From Cordia subcordata (Eukaryota; Streptophyta; Magnoliopsida; Boraginales; Cordiaceae): DNA of 64,000 bases. The notes under the pieces are model-generated. The model was not told where the DNA came from, did not search any database, and worked only from the letters and a program-made list of their open reading frames with translations. Position numbers and translations under genes: made by a program. The stretch is from positions 4,079,501 to 4,143,500 of the forward strand of contig JAPTOF010000021.1 in NCBI GenBank assembly GCA_028554755.1. Direction: 5' to 3'. Below, in pieces: positions 32,876 to 45,360 of this stretch (its first letter is position 1; the number at the start of each line of letters is the position of its first letter).

Positions 32876-33429
32876 ACTCTGTCGTCTTCCTTTTTTCTTC
32901 TGTGTTCTTCACAAAATAAATTTAAATAACAATTTCAACAAAAAGAAAAATAAAACAACGATCTAGCCCAATGCGAACAAGGGAAATAAAATCATCAATA
33001 ACCCTTAATTTCTTTGCAAAAATGGATTTAGGACAACTTTGGCAGATTTGGTAATTTTTGGTTGATATGATCGTGAAAGAACTAAAGAGTAGATTACCTG
33101 AAAACTGATGGTGGTAACAAGGAGCCTACGTCCGCCACTGAAATTGAAAGGTTCCTTTAACTGTTAGATTTTTTTGGCCTATCAATCTTTAGTGATTTTT
33201 GCCTTGAAATAGTAATGTGAAATTTTTAGAACTATTTTGAAGGTAGGAAATTTCCTCCCAAAATTTTTATTACATCCTAAAATAGGTAACCTTTTTTTTT
33301 TTTTCAGATTACCAAAAAAATTATAGGAGACATTTGAGGCTTTTATGTTGTCGATGAAATTTTGGGGGAGATTTCCCCTCAAAATTCTTTTTACGTCCTA
33401 AAATACCTGGGCCATGATCTCTAGGCAAT

Positions 33430-34616
33430 AATATAGATGTCTACCTCCAACGATTAATTGATGAGGTAAAATATTTAAGGACAAATGGTGAAGAGACTTA
33501 TGAAGCCTCAACATGGTGTAATTTTCGGTTGTACGCAAGAGGGATATGGACTCTTAATGATTTTCTTGCTTATGCTAACTTGTTAGGATGGAACACAAAA
33601 TAGAAATTGTCTTGTCTGATTTGTGGGATGGATACTTGATCTTATAGATTAAAATAGGGTCGTAAACAATGTTAAATGTGTCATCGTTGTTGGCTAACAC
33701 CAAAATACATTTGGAAGAGTATGGAAAAGCTTTTGATGATACAAAAGAAAATAGGCCTCCGCTAAGGCCTTTGACAGGCAATGAGGTATTCGAGCAATTT
33801 GGGACTTCTAGCAAAAGTGGGATTTGGTAAAGCTACAAGAAAGAGGAAATGGGAAGAACCCACATTACCTGGAAATTGGAGAAAGGTGAGTATTGTTTTG
33901 AGTTACCATATTGGAAGTTTCTAAAACTACGTTATAATTTAGATATCATGCATATTGAGAAAAATATTTGTAATAGTATCATTCGACGTAATTTGACGTC
34001 CCTGAAGCAACTAAAAATACTTTAATTCCCATTTGGATTTAAAAGGTTTTGCCATAAGATAGAAACTTCATCCAATCTTGAGCAAAGAAAAGAGCAAGTG
34101 CACATATAAATCTATATGTTACAACTTGTAAATGATAGAAAAAGGAGTTTTTTGTGAATTTTTGGATGTACTGAAAGTCACAAATGGTTACTGTTGGAAT
34201 CTTCCTTGTTGTGCCAATACAAAAGAATGTAAAATATCTAGGATGAAGTCCCTTGATTGCCACATGTTTCTTGCATCAATTTCTCCCATTTGCAACACAT
34301 GGTATTCTAAGTAAAGAGACATTCAAGCCATTATTTGAGCTTAGTGCTCTTTCTAGAGAACTTGGTTCCAAGACGTTGAATGTAGAGGGTTTGGATCAAC
34401 TATAGGAGTCTATTGTTATAACCTTTTGCAAGCTTGAAAAAAAGATTTTGACTTGATTTTTTTTTGTATAATGGTGCAGTAACTATTCACCTAGATTATT
34501 TGTAACATTTTTATTTTCTTTTTGAAGGAATAAAATTTTGAGGCCATTGGCCTTTGTGGAAAAAAAGACTATTCACCTAGCTAATGAGGCTAAGATTGGT
34601 GGAGCAATTCTAGCAC
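33430..34616 (+). pseudogene. CACTA (En/Spm) transposase TNP2-like, 5' part
   Basis: Frames give NNIDVYLQRLIDEVKYLR, NFRLYARGIWTLNDF and AYANLLGWNTK, then ENRPPLRPLTGNEVFEQFG and ELPYWKFLKLRYNLDIMHIE with KNICNSII. These are the diagnostic blocks of the plant CACTA transposase family 21 (TNP2), in the right order. Stop codons and frame shifts occur throughout, so it is dead. It is cut at 34617-34621 by a solo LTR and resumes at 36531. Confidence 0.9.
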
Positions 34617-34621
34617 GCTGG

Positions 34622-36530
34622 TGAAGGATCGATATTATTAAGTGTGGTGTATCCTAGTCCATATTTTAAAAAAATTATACCAAGAAAACATGTTAGGAAA
34701 ATAAAATAGCCACATAACACACACAATAACATGCTTAATAACATATAGAATATAACTAGTACTTGCAAAAATTATATATAAAGCTAACCTCTTGAAGCGT
34801 GGGGCCTTTGATGAAACTAAAAGCCGTCACGAGCTTTGTTCCCGTTCACGAACAAGGCCGCCAAAAATTTTACTATAAGGGTGTTGCAATAGACAACTCC
34901 CTAGTCTTCTTCCCTATGATTAAAGAGACTTATTTTGAGAGAATAACCTCTTGTGTGGGAAGAAGCAAAGTAATATGCTTTTGAAAAACTAGAGCAAAAA
35001 TCACACAATAAGTGTGTACTATGTGTTGTAGTATTTTCTTGCCAAAAAAGAAGAAATCAACTACTAAGTGGAATACATAAAAGATGTAGGGTTTTGTCTA
35101 TTTATAGAGAGAACCTTAGCACCCAAAGTTGCTAAACTTTCAATGTGGGAGAAAATTTTCATGTAGTATTTTCTTTATGTAACTTGTCAATCTTGTCTCG
35201 GAAGACTTGTGCAATTTGTCCATTTGTTTTTGTAGTATTTTGCAAGTTGTCCACTTGTCTTGGAAGACTTAGGCCAAGCCCATTATCCAAGTCCAACACA
35301 GAGTCCATAATCCATGTGGAGGCCCAAGCCCAATAGGAATCCATCCTAGCCCAATTAGGTTATCTTGGACTCTAAAGAAATTCCAAACCCAATTCCAAGC
35401 TTTGACCCAATAAGGCTACTACCACAAAATGGAATTTGCTCTTTCAAGATTACTCTCTCAAAGTCATTTCAACTAGGGAAGGGACCAAGAAGACACAATT
35501 ATCCTTGGCTTCTAAAAATAATTAAAAATGTCCTTACCCGATCTAGGCGACATAATAATAATTATTTTTAACTCCGATCTATTCCACCGTAAGATCAAAG
35601 TTGCATTCCAAGAATAATTGCCATTACCCAAAAGCTTATCACAAAAGAATGTGAACTTTGTCTTTGACCCATTAAATAACTGACCATAATGCCCCTCTAT
35701 GTATACCCACAGCTAAGATCGGTCCTTTGGCCCGTGTACTATCACCTTCTTAGCTGTATCTTTTTCCATTGGGTTTCTTGTCCAATTGCCAACCATCCTT
35801 GGTCAAGGAATCTCTTGATCTTGGGAACGACCCTCAAGCTATATGACTGACACACCTATAAAGGTAGTATCACTAGATCTAGATTCGGATGATAAATTTG
35901 GACAATCCCAAAGGGGGCACATAGATTCCATTTTGCATATGCATGTTCCAATTAATTAGAAATTAGCATTCAATGCACAAGGCTGTTGATCCTAATAAAA
36001 TAAGATCTTACCCACAGTGAATCAAAGTGCTAAACCCTAACTTCATTAGTTCATCCACATATACTCAAGATTAAAAGCAATGATCATTTAGTAGTAGTGA
36101 GTGTCTTGTTTTCTTTCTTTAATAGTACGTCTCTAGAAAACATACTCACAATAGTCCTATCCAATACGTGACACATGTACTATTGATATAAATCCAGAAA
36201 GTCCTCCAATGACCTAGGTAGATCACCCTCAAAGAGAAGACTTGCTCGATATAACCTTATCTTAGTAGAGTGCCCAACACTACTATTCAGTTATGGATTC
36301 AATTTATGACGTGACTAAATCTAGACTTGGACTTACTGTGCATCCAGCCTCACTGCGCACCCAAGTTATTAGTTCAAGTCAAGGGACTTTCATACATGCA
36401 TCAATAAAACATAACAGAGATAATATGTCAAAAACTCACAATGCCATTTAACAAAAAAAAAATGATTATACATTGTTTTATATCCAAAATGTCATGTCCA
36501 AGTGAGTTTTAGGGCATACTAATCCTAATA
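34622..36530 (-). mobile_element. Solo LTR, 1909 bp, TSD GCTGG
   Basis: Read on the minus strand it begins TATTAGGATTAGTATGCCC and ends CGATCCTTCA. GCTGG flanks it on both sides (34617-34621 and 36531-36535). The host frame reads ...LARW before it and a tryptophan-methionine block after it, matching the RWMYP block of TNP2, so the insertion is clean. The interior is noncoding, with no gag/pol and no second LTR, hence a solo LTR of a large (probably Copia-type) element. Confidence 0.75.
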
Positions 36531-37360
36531 GCTGGATGTCTCCATTGGGAGATACCTGCATCAACTAAAATCTTATGTTAGAAACATGGCATGACCAGAG
36601 GAGTCAATTGCTAAGAGTTACATAGCAGATTAATGCATATCTTTTTGTTCGAGATATTTTCATGGTGTGGAGACGAGATTTAATCAAGTAGGAAGAAATT
36701 ATAAGAGCAATGATGAAAGATCTCTAATGGGTTTAAGTGTTTTTTCACATACTAGAAAGCAATTACATGAGGGAACATATGAAGAGGTGAATTATATAAG
36801 ATCGCAACAAGCTGCAATGTATGTTCTAGAACATTGTGAGGAGGTTTTAGATTTCATCAAGTAAGATTGCTTGTTAATCTTTCTTGTCTATTATATTGGC
36901 GTTACTTCTAAACTTATAATCAGTCATTTATTTACTTGTGTTTTCCTTTTTTCCTGTTCGTTGATAAGCAGGTTACATATTCAGGTCATTAACATGAGAT
37001 AAATGTTGATATGATTTCTTACTATTACTTAGGTTTCTTTAAGGTGCAAGACGAGATAATTGTAAAAGCGCCCAACTATTAAGTTTAGCATGTGGTCTAG
37101 ATCGGAGAGTTTATCACTTTACAAGCTATCTTATAAATCGTTGGATGGTTAATGTGAAACAAAGAAATGAGTTTCTAAAAATTCAAAATAGCAAAGTGGT
37201 AGTGAATGGAGATGAAAGCATTGGCAACATTGATTATTTTGGTGTTTTAAGTGATATTATTAAGTTGAGCTATCCTGAGGGAAATAATGTAGTTCTTTTT
37301 AAATGTGATTGGTGGGATGTTTATTACAAAGGTAAATCACATTCCGATAAATGAAGCACA
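36531..37360 (+). pseudogene. CACTA transposase, 3' part (DUF4218/DUF4216-like)
   Basis: After the solo LTR, broken frames give the RWM block and remnants of the YVRN / SIAKSYIADEC region. QAAMYVLEHCEEVLDF and INRWMVNVKQRN follow, then SKVVVNGDESIGNIDYFGVL and VVLFKCDWWDVYYK. The last block corresponds to the DUF4216 part (VLFKCxWxD) of CACTA proteins. Several stops are present. The LINE begins within 40 bp of its end. Confidence 0.85.
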
Positions 37361-37389
37361 TTAGTATCACATACTCAATCTTATTTCTA

Positions 37390-38262
37390 AAGATAACAAT
37401 TCAGCCCTATGCCGACTCCCTTCACTCAGAGAAATCAAAGAGGTGGTTTTTAGTTTTGTTGATCAAGTGTAGCGGGCCCTGATGGTTTCTCCTCCACTTT
37501 CTATAAAACTTGTTGGTAGATCATAAACAATGACTTTCATGCAGCAATTTTGGATGTTTTCAATAATGGAAGCATACTGAAGGGTGTTACCTTCACATCT
37601 TTAGTTCTCATTCCTAAAAGGAACACCCAAAAAATTGGGCAGACTTCCGTCTAATTGGCTTATATACAGTTCTGAACAAGATTCTCAACAAAATTATAGC
37701 CAACTGCTTGCGAGAAGTTCTCTATAAAGTTATTTCGCTTAATCAAAGCGGGTTTGTCTCAGGTAGAATAATCAGTAACAACATACTTTTGGCTCAAGAA
37801 CTTGTGCAAGGTTTGGATAGAAAAGTCTAAGGTTCTAATGTCATCTTCAAACTCGACATGATGAAAGATTATGATAGGATAATTGAAAGTTTGTCAACAA
37901 GACTGTTGAAAGTTTTGGTTTCAGCGAACAATTTATTAGGCTTATGGAGAAGTTCACTAATAACTACTCGTTCTCAATCTTGCTTAATGGGGCTACTAGC
38001 AGATTGTTTAAAGTGTCTAGTGGCCTACACCAAGGCGACCCTCTATCTCCTCTATTATTTATTATGGCTGCGAAATACTTGTCGAGGGGTCTAAACACTT
38101 TGTTTTCAAATAAGCTGGTGATATGGTATCATTCAGGTTGTTCAATTGATATTTCATATCTCGCTTACGTTGATGACGTTGTCATGTTCTCTAAGGGGAG
38201 AAAATCAGCTGTGGAGACCATTTCAAAATTCCTTGCCTATTATGAGGCACTATCTAGAGGCA
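37390..38262 (+). pseudogene. LINE reverse transcriptase, part 1
   Basis: Frames give NWADFRLIGLYTVLNKILNK, SLNQSGFVSGRIISNNILLA, NVIFKLDMMKDYDRI, LNGATSRLFKVSSGLHQGDP with LSPLLFIMAAKYLSRGL, and the catalytic YVDDVVMFSKG. This is the non-LTR (RVT_1) order of plant LINEs. A frame shift lies near 37900 and stops occur upstream. The reading breaks at YYEAL, where a TIR-bearing insertion starts. Confidence 0.9.
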
Positions 38263-38271
38263 AATTATAAA

Positions 38272-38624
38272 GTGCACCTTTAATAAAGTACACCTTCATT
38301 TATGTGGTTCCTGAGGCATATTAACACACATGCCTATACATACATATAAAAAGAAAATGAAGAGTTACTTCTTCCCTTAGATCTCAGTCTCTGTATTCTC
38401 TCTCTATACATCTCTCCTACCTCTCTCTATATGTCTTTATTCTCTCTTTCTGTACGTCTCTTTTCTCTCTTTCTCTATGTTGACAGTTGATTTGTGTTAA
38501 TATTATTTTTTTGATATTGCTAATAGGTTGATGGTTCGATATTATTAACGATAAATTATCGAGAAATGATGGTGAATGCAATTGATTGATAGGTTGTATC
38601 TTTGTAACAATTGGTTTTGATGGT

Positions 38625-38664
<40 letters not shown>

Positions 38665-39532
38665 AAGGATTGATATTTATTCAATAGTCTATTATTGTTT
38701 GTTCAGTTTTCTATAACTGTTTGTTCTATAACCTATTATTGCGTTTCAGTGTTCTATAACTATTTATTCATTAGGCTATTATTGTTTGTTCAGTAGCCTA
38801 TTATTATTTGTTTAATATTCTATAATTGTTTGTTCAATAAACAATTATTATTTGTTCAGTGTTTAATATTTGTTTGTTTAGTGCTCTATAACTGTTTGTT
38901 CAGTAGTCTGTAATCTATTCTTGTTTGTTCAGTGCTTCATAACTGTTTGTTCTGTAACCTATTATTGTTTGTTCGGTATTCTATAACTATTTGTTCAGTA
39001 GGCTATTATTATTTGTTCAATAGTAATAGCATGTTATTATTTGTTTAGTGTTCTACAAGTGTTTATTCTATAGACTATTATTGTTTATTCAGTAGCATAC
39101 TATTAATCAAAATATCTGTTTATAATTGAAATTAGTTGTATTTGTATTTAACATATCAATAGAAACACATAAACATATACATAAATTCAGTTCTAGCTTT
39201 GCATTGATTTCTTTGCATGTTGTTGTTCGGATTTGATGTTTTTAAACCCTTTGGATGCTGTTGCTTCTGATTCGATATTTTCAAATCTTTTGGATATTGT
39301 TGATTCCATTATTTTATCAGATTCAATATGCAATTTTGATTTATAATATTTGTTTAGTTATTGAAAAATTGAATTGAACAAGTGCAGTTAGGTTTTGTGA
39401 GATTTGGGTTTGAATTAGAGATGTTATGATAGAGAAAAAAGAGGAGAAAATTATAGAAAAAAAAAAAAAGACGAAGCACTTATACAACATGTGAAATGCC
39501 TAGCTTGCAGGTGCACGTTACTACGGGTGCAC
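38272..39532. mobile_element. TIR-bearing insertion in the LINE, about 1.26 kb
   Basis: The left end GTGCACCTTTAATAAAGTAC (38272 on) and the right end, which reads GTGCACCCGTAGTAACGTGC on the other strand (39532 back), match at 21 of 27 positions. About 35 bp of LINE sequence (ATTATGAGGCASTATCTRGA...) is present on both sides (38239-38271 and 39566-39600). Inside are a (TA)n tract and a long run of degenerate TGTTTGTTCAGT-type repeats. No transposase is seen. Class is uncertain; a non-autonomous DNA element is the best reading. Confidence 0.5.
38660..39110. repeat. Degenerate minisatellite (TGTTTGTTCAGTATTCTATAAC type)
   Basis: Roughly fifteen imperfect units mixing TTTGTTCAGT, CTATTATTGTTTGTTCAGT and TTCTATAACTGTTTGTTC follow a (TA)n run at 38629-38660. 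Units differ in length (about 22-44 bp). It lies inside the TIR element. Confidence 0.8.
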
Positions 39533-39565
39533 GGTATAAAGACTCGTATTTGGACAGCGCATCCC

Positions 39566-40030
39566 ATTATGAGGCAGTATCTGGACAGCGTATTAACAAG
39601 AGCAAAAGTGGATTTTCTATTAGTAGTAAGGCCACTTCAATCCGGGTTCAAATCATATCTAACATCACTGGTTTCTCACCTTATCAATTGCCTACTACAT
39701 ATTTAGGCCCATTGTTCAAAGGGCTGTGTAAGTCGATCTATTTGCGAAAGTGATGGACAAGATTCAAAGGCGTATAAGTGGCTGGGAGAACAAACTTCTT
39801 TGTTATGGGGAGAGAATTACTTTACCGAAAAGCACCTTAACATCCATGCTCATATACTTGCTGTAGGTTCTCAAAGCTCCAATCTCTGAGTTAGATCGTA
39901 CTAAGTGCCTTTTTAACCAGTTTCTCTGGGGAAGTAAGTTTAAGGAAAGAAAGATACACTGGTCGTCATGGCAGTGGCTATGTTTCCTGGAGAGCGATGG
40001 AGGACTCGGTTTTAGACGGCTAAAAGATGT
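39566..40030 (+). pseudogene. LINE reverse transcriptase, part 2
   Basis: Continues the LINE protein after the insertion: SGQRINKSKSGFSISS, LPTTYLGPLFKG and, in shifted frames, the blocks corresponding to KIQRRISGWENKLL, SYGERITL and FLWGSKFKERKIHWSSW. These are the post-RT blocks (YLGxPLxxG) of plant LINEs. It ends at RRLKDV just before the U5-116K-like pseudogene. Confidence 0.85.
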
Positions 40031-40169
40031 AAGTGGCCTGTTATCTTGATCTGTAATAATGTGCGACTTGAATTTCTTTCAAAAGCCTGAGTTAATCTAA
40101 GTTATGTTTGAACGTTTTTTGTAATTTGTTTGAGTTGCGTTTGAATGTCTTTTGTAATTTGTTTCCAGA

Positions 40170-42264
40170 AGGAGATATGAAAGGATATGATGAGTTTGGG
40201 AACTATATCGGACTTGGTGAATTAGATGAAGAAGCTTTATCTCAGGACCAAGAAACAATAAGCTTCATCAATAGCCTGGATCCATCCCACGTTTAGAATG
40301 TGGTCTTGGTGGGAAACTCCTAGCACGGGAAGACCCTTTTCACGAAAAGAGTCTATGAGGAGATTACTGAAGTCAGTTAGAGCGATTGAAGCTGACGATA
40401 AAGGCGGCTCTGATGACTGTCCTTCTTAAGGATAGCAAATGTAGCTCCCACCTCTACAATAGGATGGATACACCAGGCCACGTAGACTTCTCTGATGAAG
40501 TGACAGCTTCTATCAGGCTTACAGACGATGCAGTATTAATTGTGGACGTATCTAGGGACTGATTATGAGCAAGCTATTAATCTGTTAATTAGTCTATTTG
40601 TAAAATGCACAAGACTAATTGTGTTTTGTTGATTGACAGCTAAACACGAAACTGGTTATATGCCAAGTGCTCCTAGAATAACTTCCTGTTATCCTTGTGC
40701 TAAATAAGGTACGTACTTTACTGAGTGCGATAGCGTCGTCAACCATCAGGGTCATGCGTGTTTATTTGGATAATATGGTTTTGAATGTGATTATATGCAT
40801 TGACAAAGACACATAAAGATATAGAGACAGGGTGGGTTAGTTTCTGACAGATCCATTTTCAACTGTTTTTAGTAACTTTTTTTCCCTTCTACTGATGCAA
40901 TGTTAGTTAAATACTAGACACTGATTTTGGTTGACATCGCTCTGCATAACCATGCACTAATGATGGTTATCCGGTTTTACTTTGTGTGATGTGTGAATTT
41001 ATTGACTAGCCTATTTACATATAATATGAAACGTCTTGCTAGCAGGTTAATTACGTTTGGTATTTGAGCAAGTCTTATTGGTAAGATTACTTAAGCTTAT
41101 AGAACGCAAAACTAAAATAATCCCAATTTGTTGGGTAATTGGTTGGCATTTTGCTACTGAATACCCAATGTCTTATTGACTTAACTTTTTTAATGCAAGG
41201 TAGAAGTTATGAAAATCTTATTTGTCAAAAGTTGGAGACTTTTCTATCTTCTTTTCTCTTGCTTTCTTAGTTAGAACCTTTTCACAACAGCTTCTTTTAG
41301 ATCTGAGTGTGTTTGTAAATTTTTGTCTTGATCATCTAATTTATTGTTCTCTTGTACTCAAATTTTGCCTTGGAAAGTATGATTTAGTGATTTTAATTTC
41401 TGGAAAGAGAACCATCTATTATAGTTAAATGAGTTAAATGGGCTATATTTTAAATATTTTATCGTTATTGTATTCTTTTTTAGTTTGAGCGGCTAATAAG
41501 CTGTCATCTGAGGACATTTATGAGCATTTGAAGCTTATAGTTGACCAAATAAATGCGGCATATTTTACTGCTGGGAATGGTCACGTTTTTGAACTTGCTT
41601 TTGGATAATTTTGCAAGTGCAGCAAATAGATGGTGCTTTACTTTGCAATCACTTGCGAAGGGTTATATCAGCCTCCACGGGATCCCTCTTGATGCCGATA
41701 TGTTTGCTTCTCATATTTGCGGAGATTATTACTTTGATCTCGACAGCAAAACTTTCACAGAGCAACCAATTAATGGGGTTGCAAAATCTTTCATTGAGGT
41801 TTTGGTCAAGCCTCTTCACGAGCTTTACAACAAGATTATCAAAGTAGATAATGCTGCTTACATATCAAAGGTCAAGCCTCTGCCAAGGCTGGCCTGTAAA
41901 GAGGCTTTTGGTCCTTCAGGCTTTGTCGGGTTTGTTGGATTTGTGGATATGTTAGTAAATCATATCGTATTCGCGAAAGCTGCTTAACCTAGAAAGATTG
42001 AGCACATCTACAGTGGGCCTAAAGAAGACTCGGTATATTAGTCAATGAAGAACTGCAGTAAGTTTGGATCCCTGATGATTGATATTACTTAAATGTACCA
42101 AAAGCCTAAGGGGTGTACGTTTTACGCCCTTGGTAGGGTAAAGTGGCATAATAATGAGAGAAGAGGAAGTCCAGGTATTAGGGAATGATGATTCGCCAGA
42201 TGACGAAGTGTATATAAGGATAGAAAGACTCACAAATCTCTGGCTTCCTCAATTTCAAAATAGG
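40170..42264 (+). pseudogene. EFTUD2: U5 snRNP 116-kDa GTPase (EFTUD2/Snu114/CLO)-like pseudogene, 5' part
   Basis: The N-terminal YDEFGNYIG motif (about 40185) is followed almost directly by the G1 loop, read as NVVLVGNSxHGKT with a TAG at 40321-40323 inside it. The acidic N-terminal stretch between them in the real protein is therefore missing. The G3 motif DTPGH is intact (40467-40481) within [20 protein letters not shown]. After an intron-like gap of about 0.9 kb, 41490-41990 gives WCFTLQSLAKGYISLHGIPL, DADMFASHICGDYYF and VKPLPRLACKEAFGPSGF, typical of Snu114 domain II, then a frame reading RKIEHIYSGPKED and PLMIDIT-like blocks. The normal protein is an EF-2-like GTPase that drives Prp28/Brr2-linked rearrangements in the U5/tri-snRNP. 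This copy has stops and deletions and is split at 42265 by an LTR element. Confidence 0.9.
40580..41480 (+). other. Intron-like gap inside the U5-116K pseudogene
   Basis: Between the G3 exon and the exon starting ANKLSSEDIYEHL there is about 0.9 kb of T-rich DNA without similarity to the protein. The block of the real protein covering the NKVD motif is expected here but was not recognised. It probably combines old introns with a deletion. Confidence 0.5.
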
Positions 42265-42269
42265 AAAGA

Positions 42270-42663
42270 TGTTAGAATATAGCCCGCATTCTAAATAGGT
42301 AGCAAAGATTCTAATTCTAGCCAAATTAGGAGACCTGTCATATTTAGAGTTTTGCCTTATTTGTTATCTTGTCTAATATCTAGTCTTATCATATGTGTAG
42401 TGTTATTATATTTATAGTACTGCCATATTTGATGTTTCTTGTATTCTATAAATATGGGGTTTGCTTATTGTATGAGAGGCGAGGGTCTCTAGGCTTGAGC
42501 CCTCTCTCCGGTGTGTTGTATTCGTTCTTATCATAGTGAAATTCTCTTGTCTGTCCGTAGATGTATGCCGAAAGTTGAACCATATTAAAAATATTGTGTC
42601 CGTCGTATTTTACATTTTTTTCTATTTTATTTTTCTTCGTCCCAAACACCTTGAATCCCAACA
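42270..42663 (+). repeat. Left LTR of the LARD-like element
   Basis: This 394-bp repeat pairs with 45361-45798. It contains TATAAATATGGGG near 42449 as a candidate TATA region and the conserved TATTCGTTCTTATYATAGTG block near its 3' end. Confidence 0.85.
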
Positions 42664-45360
42664 AACTCGTATCACAGTTCGATTTGCAGAACTGGGCGCG
42701 AACAGGGTGAAAACACACGGGGTTTTTCGTTGTTTCGTGAATTTGATTTCGCTGTGCTTACACAAAAACGAACACTTGTTTTGACTTGGATGAGAGTTTG
42801 ATGCTGAAAACGGAAAATGGAGGAGCTGCACAAAATCATTGAATCATTATTGTTACTGTCGAGAAGAGTTTTACTGTCCATGGAGTCACATCATTGTTAA
42901 AGCTTCATCATTGCTAACAGTTGGCACCAATAGTTTCAGCAGCTTGCAGGGAGTTAATCCATGGTTGTTGCACCATGAGAAAAGGCCATAGACGTTGCTG
43001 GTGGGAGCTTAAAAATGACAACGGCGTGCGTTCACGGTGAACTGTGTCAAGAGCTTCCAAGGCATGGCAAAAATGCATCATCGGGATCGCTGCAATGAGG
43101 AGAACACTTTTGTGGTGGTTTCATCACGTGTTGTGGCCTGGAGTGTGGCTGGAAAGGCTTGGAGTCGTGCTTTAAGCTTCCATAGTGGATGGAGAATGGA
43201 GTGACCAAACGCTACGTAATTGGTACCAATGGAAAGGCAATGGCGTGAGGAGGGCTTTGGTGATGTCCGCATCACGAGAAGATGCCGGAATCGGTGAACG
43301 ACATGAAGAAGACGTTGATCCATGGTGGTGACAGTTGACAGTGAATTTTCGTTGTAGCGTCGATCGGACGATGACTTGCTGGTTGCAGCAGGATTGTGGT
43401 TGTGCTGGTGAAGTCAGATGAACGATCGAACGGGTAGATCGTCGCTGATGGTTGGTCGGGTCACTGGAGTTTCTTTGGTTCGTGGGTTTGCTTGGCTGGG
43501 TGAAGAAGAAGATGCTTCACAGTGCTTAGAAGTTTTGGTAAGCTCGTGCATTCAGAACCGTAGACTGCGTGGGATATTTGATCTGATAGGGCTTGGATTA
43601 GGTGCTTCGCGGCTCATATATATCTGGTGAGCTTTAGTGATCTGGCCGCAAACTAAGAAACAACAAACAAGTTCTGGTTGCATGTGATGCGCACATGGGT
43701 AGTTTGTGTGAGCCCAGATCTGTTTTTTGACTAAAATTCTTTGACCATTTTGACCAAGTGTTGACTGAACCTAAACAGAGTTGACCGTGGACTTTATCCA
43801 ATATTTTTCGATGCATAGAATTTGATTTTGAACTCCGTTTGGTGAAATTCAACCCCAAAATAAATGTTTTTGGGAAATTTTTGACTTCGACAGTGGTTTT
43901 TATGTTTGATCGAGTGTTGACCGGAGTAGATTGGGGGTTTTGAAAGGTTTTTTGACATGCTAAGTCTGAATTTGCAGTCCATTTGGCTAAATTCCAAGTG
44001 GTTGTGTGTTTTTAGAGAGACCGAATATGGTTTTGACCTTTGGAGAGGTGTGAATGTAGAGAGATTGATGGATGGATGTTTGTGTTCATCGTCCTAGACG
44101 AGTACGATTACGTGTACAGTAATTGCATTGTGAAGAAGTAATGAGACACTACGCCCTTGTGGCGTGTGGGCCACGAGTGAAAGAGGGACTGACTGCAAAA
44201 AACTAGTGGATGCTGTGTTGCGGAGAAGACAAGGAGACTCATGTGTGGTGAGTATATGTCTTGGCAAGTAGATTAAGGTCTAGTTCGGTGGAGTGGTCAT
44301 GTGGGTTCCTTTTGGAGATAGTGATTACTAATGGATGCAAACTTACAAGGTGATTGGTAGGTACTCATGAAGATGGTAAGCGTTTCAATAAGGTGTTAAG
44401 TTGAGAGCGATGTGCGTCTCATGGAGGACATAGGTTGGAAGCTTTATGCATAAGAGTTGGATGAACTTTTTTGGATAAAGTTGGAACTTTCTCGGTGTCG
44501 CCATGAGTTAAAGATTTGAGATTGAGTTGTGTTACTAGGTGATACAATCTTCATCCATAGCATTTGGAGGTACTTCTCAGTGTAGTTGTCTTGCTAATGT
44601 GTTGCTCTGCTTGCTTGAAGGAAGGCGAGCTGGAGGTAGAGTTAGAGGACGAGGTTTTCTGCTATAGTGTTTAGAGAACGAGTCTCCGGGGTTTTTAGTA
44701 AAGATGTATAGGACCACAAAAGGGACTGAGAAGCAGTAGCTGGCGGATCGTGGAATAAAGAAATAGGTGAAGCTGACAGGCTCAGGAGTTCCGTCAAGTA
44801 GCAACTGTAGCAGTCTATGTGATTTAGCAATTGGTGGTACATAGTAAGGTGTATCTTGGAGCTGATTTAAACTACGATGTCATGGAGTAAGTGGAGCTTG
44901 CTGTAAAAGCTCAGAGAGTGCTCTAGGAGATGGCCAGAAGTAGTTAAATCAGGTTGACTCAACAGAGTGAGATGGGTGAGTCTCATGGATGCAGCAGTGC
45001 ATTGAATGATAAGAGGATGAGTCGAAAGGGGCCCGAGTCCTAGTGAGATTCAGTCAGTTGGTACTACAGACACAGATCTGAGGAAAAGGTAGAGTGATAG
45101 AAGCATTAGTTGTTGAGGATGCTATAGACGCTCAGAGAAGTTCCTTAGATCGCTGCGGAGCATTGTAGATGTTGGTTCGAACTTGAGGTGATTATGAGAG
45201 ACCAAGGAGATACCGCCATGGCAAGTTCTAGTAGATGGCTTGGGACTTGGGAGGTATGGCAATGCATGACAGCGGGCCTTTCGTGGGGCTGATTTAGCAG
45301 CTTGAGTAAGAGGGATTCGAGATTGTTGATGAAGAGTAAATATGGTCCAAAGTGGAGATT

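Noticed and set aside
34690..36523. TGTTAGGA...TCCTAATA as the borders of a smaller solo LTR
   Set aside because: The flanks show no target duplication, whereas borders at 34622 and 36530 give a perfect GCTGG duplication.
38660..39110. Regular-looking repeats as a possible CRISPR array
   Set aside because: Units are degenerate and contiguous, without unique spacers, and the DNA is a plant nuclear genome.
41553..41987. A 144-codon open frame that could be taken as a stand-alone gene
   Set aside because: It is one surviving exon block of the U5-116K pseudogene, with the family order continued on both sides in other frames.
43418..43630. 70-codon + frame and several minus frames inside the LARD-like element
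   Set aside because: No gag, protease or pol motifs and no similarity to host proteins; the frames are short and expected by chance in GC-richer DNA.
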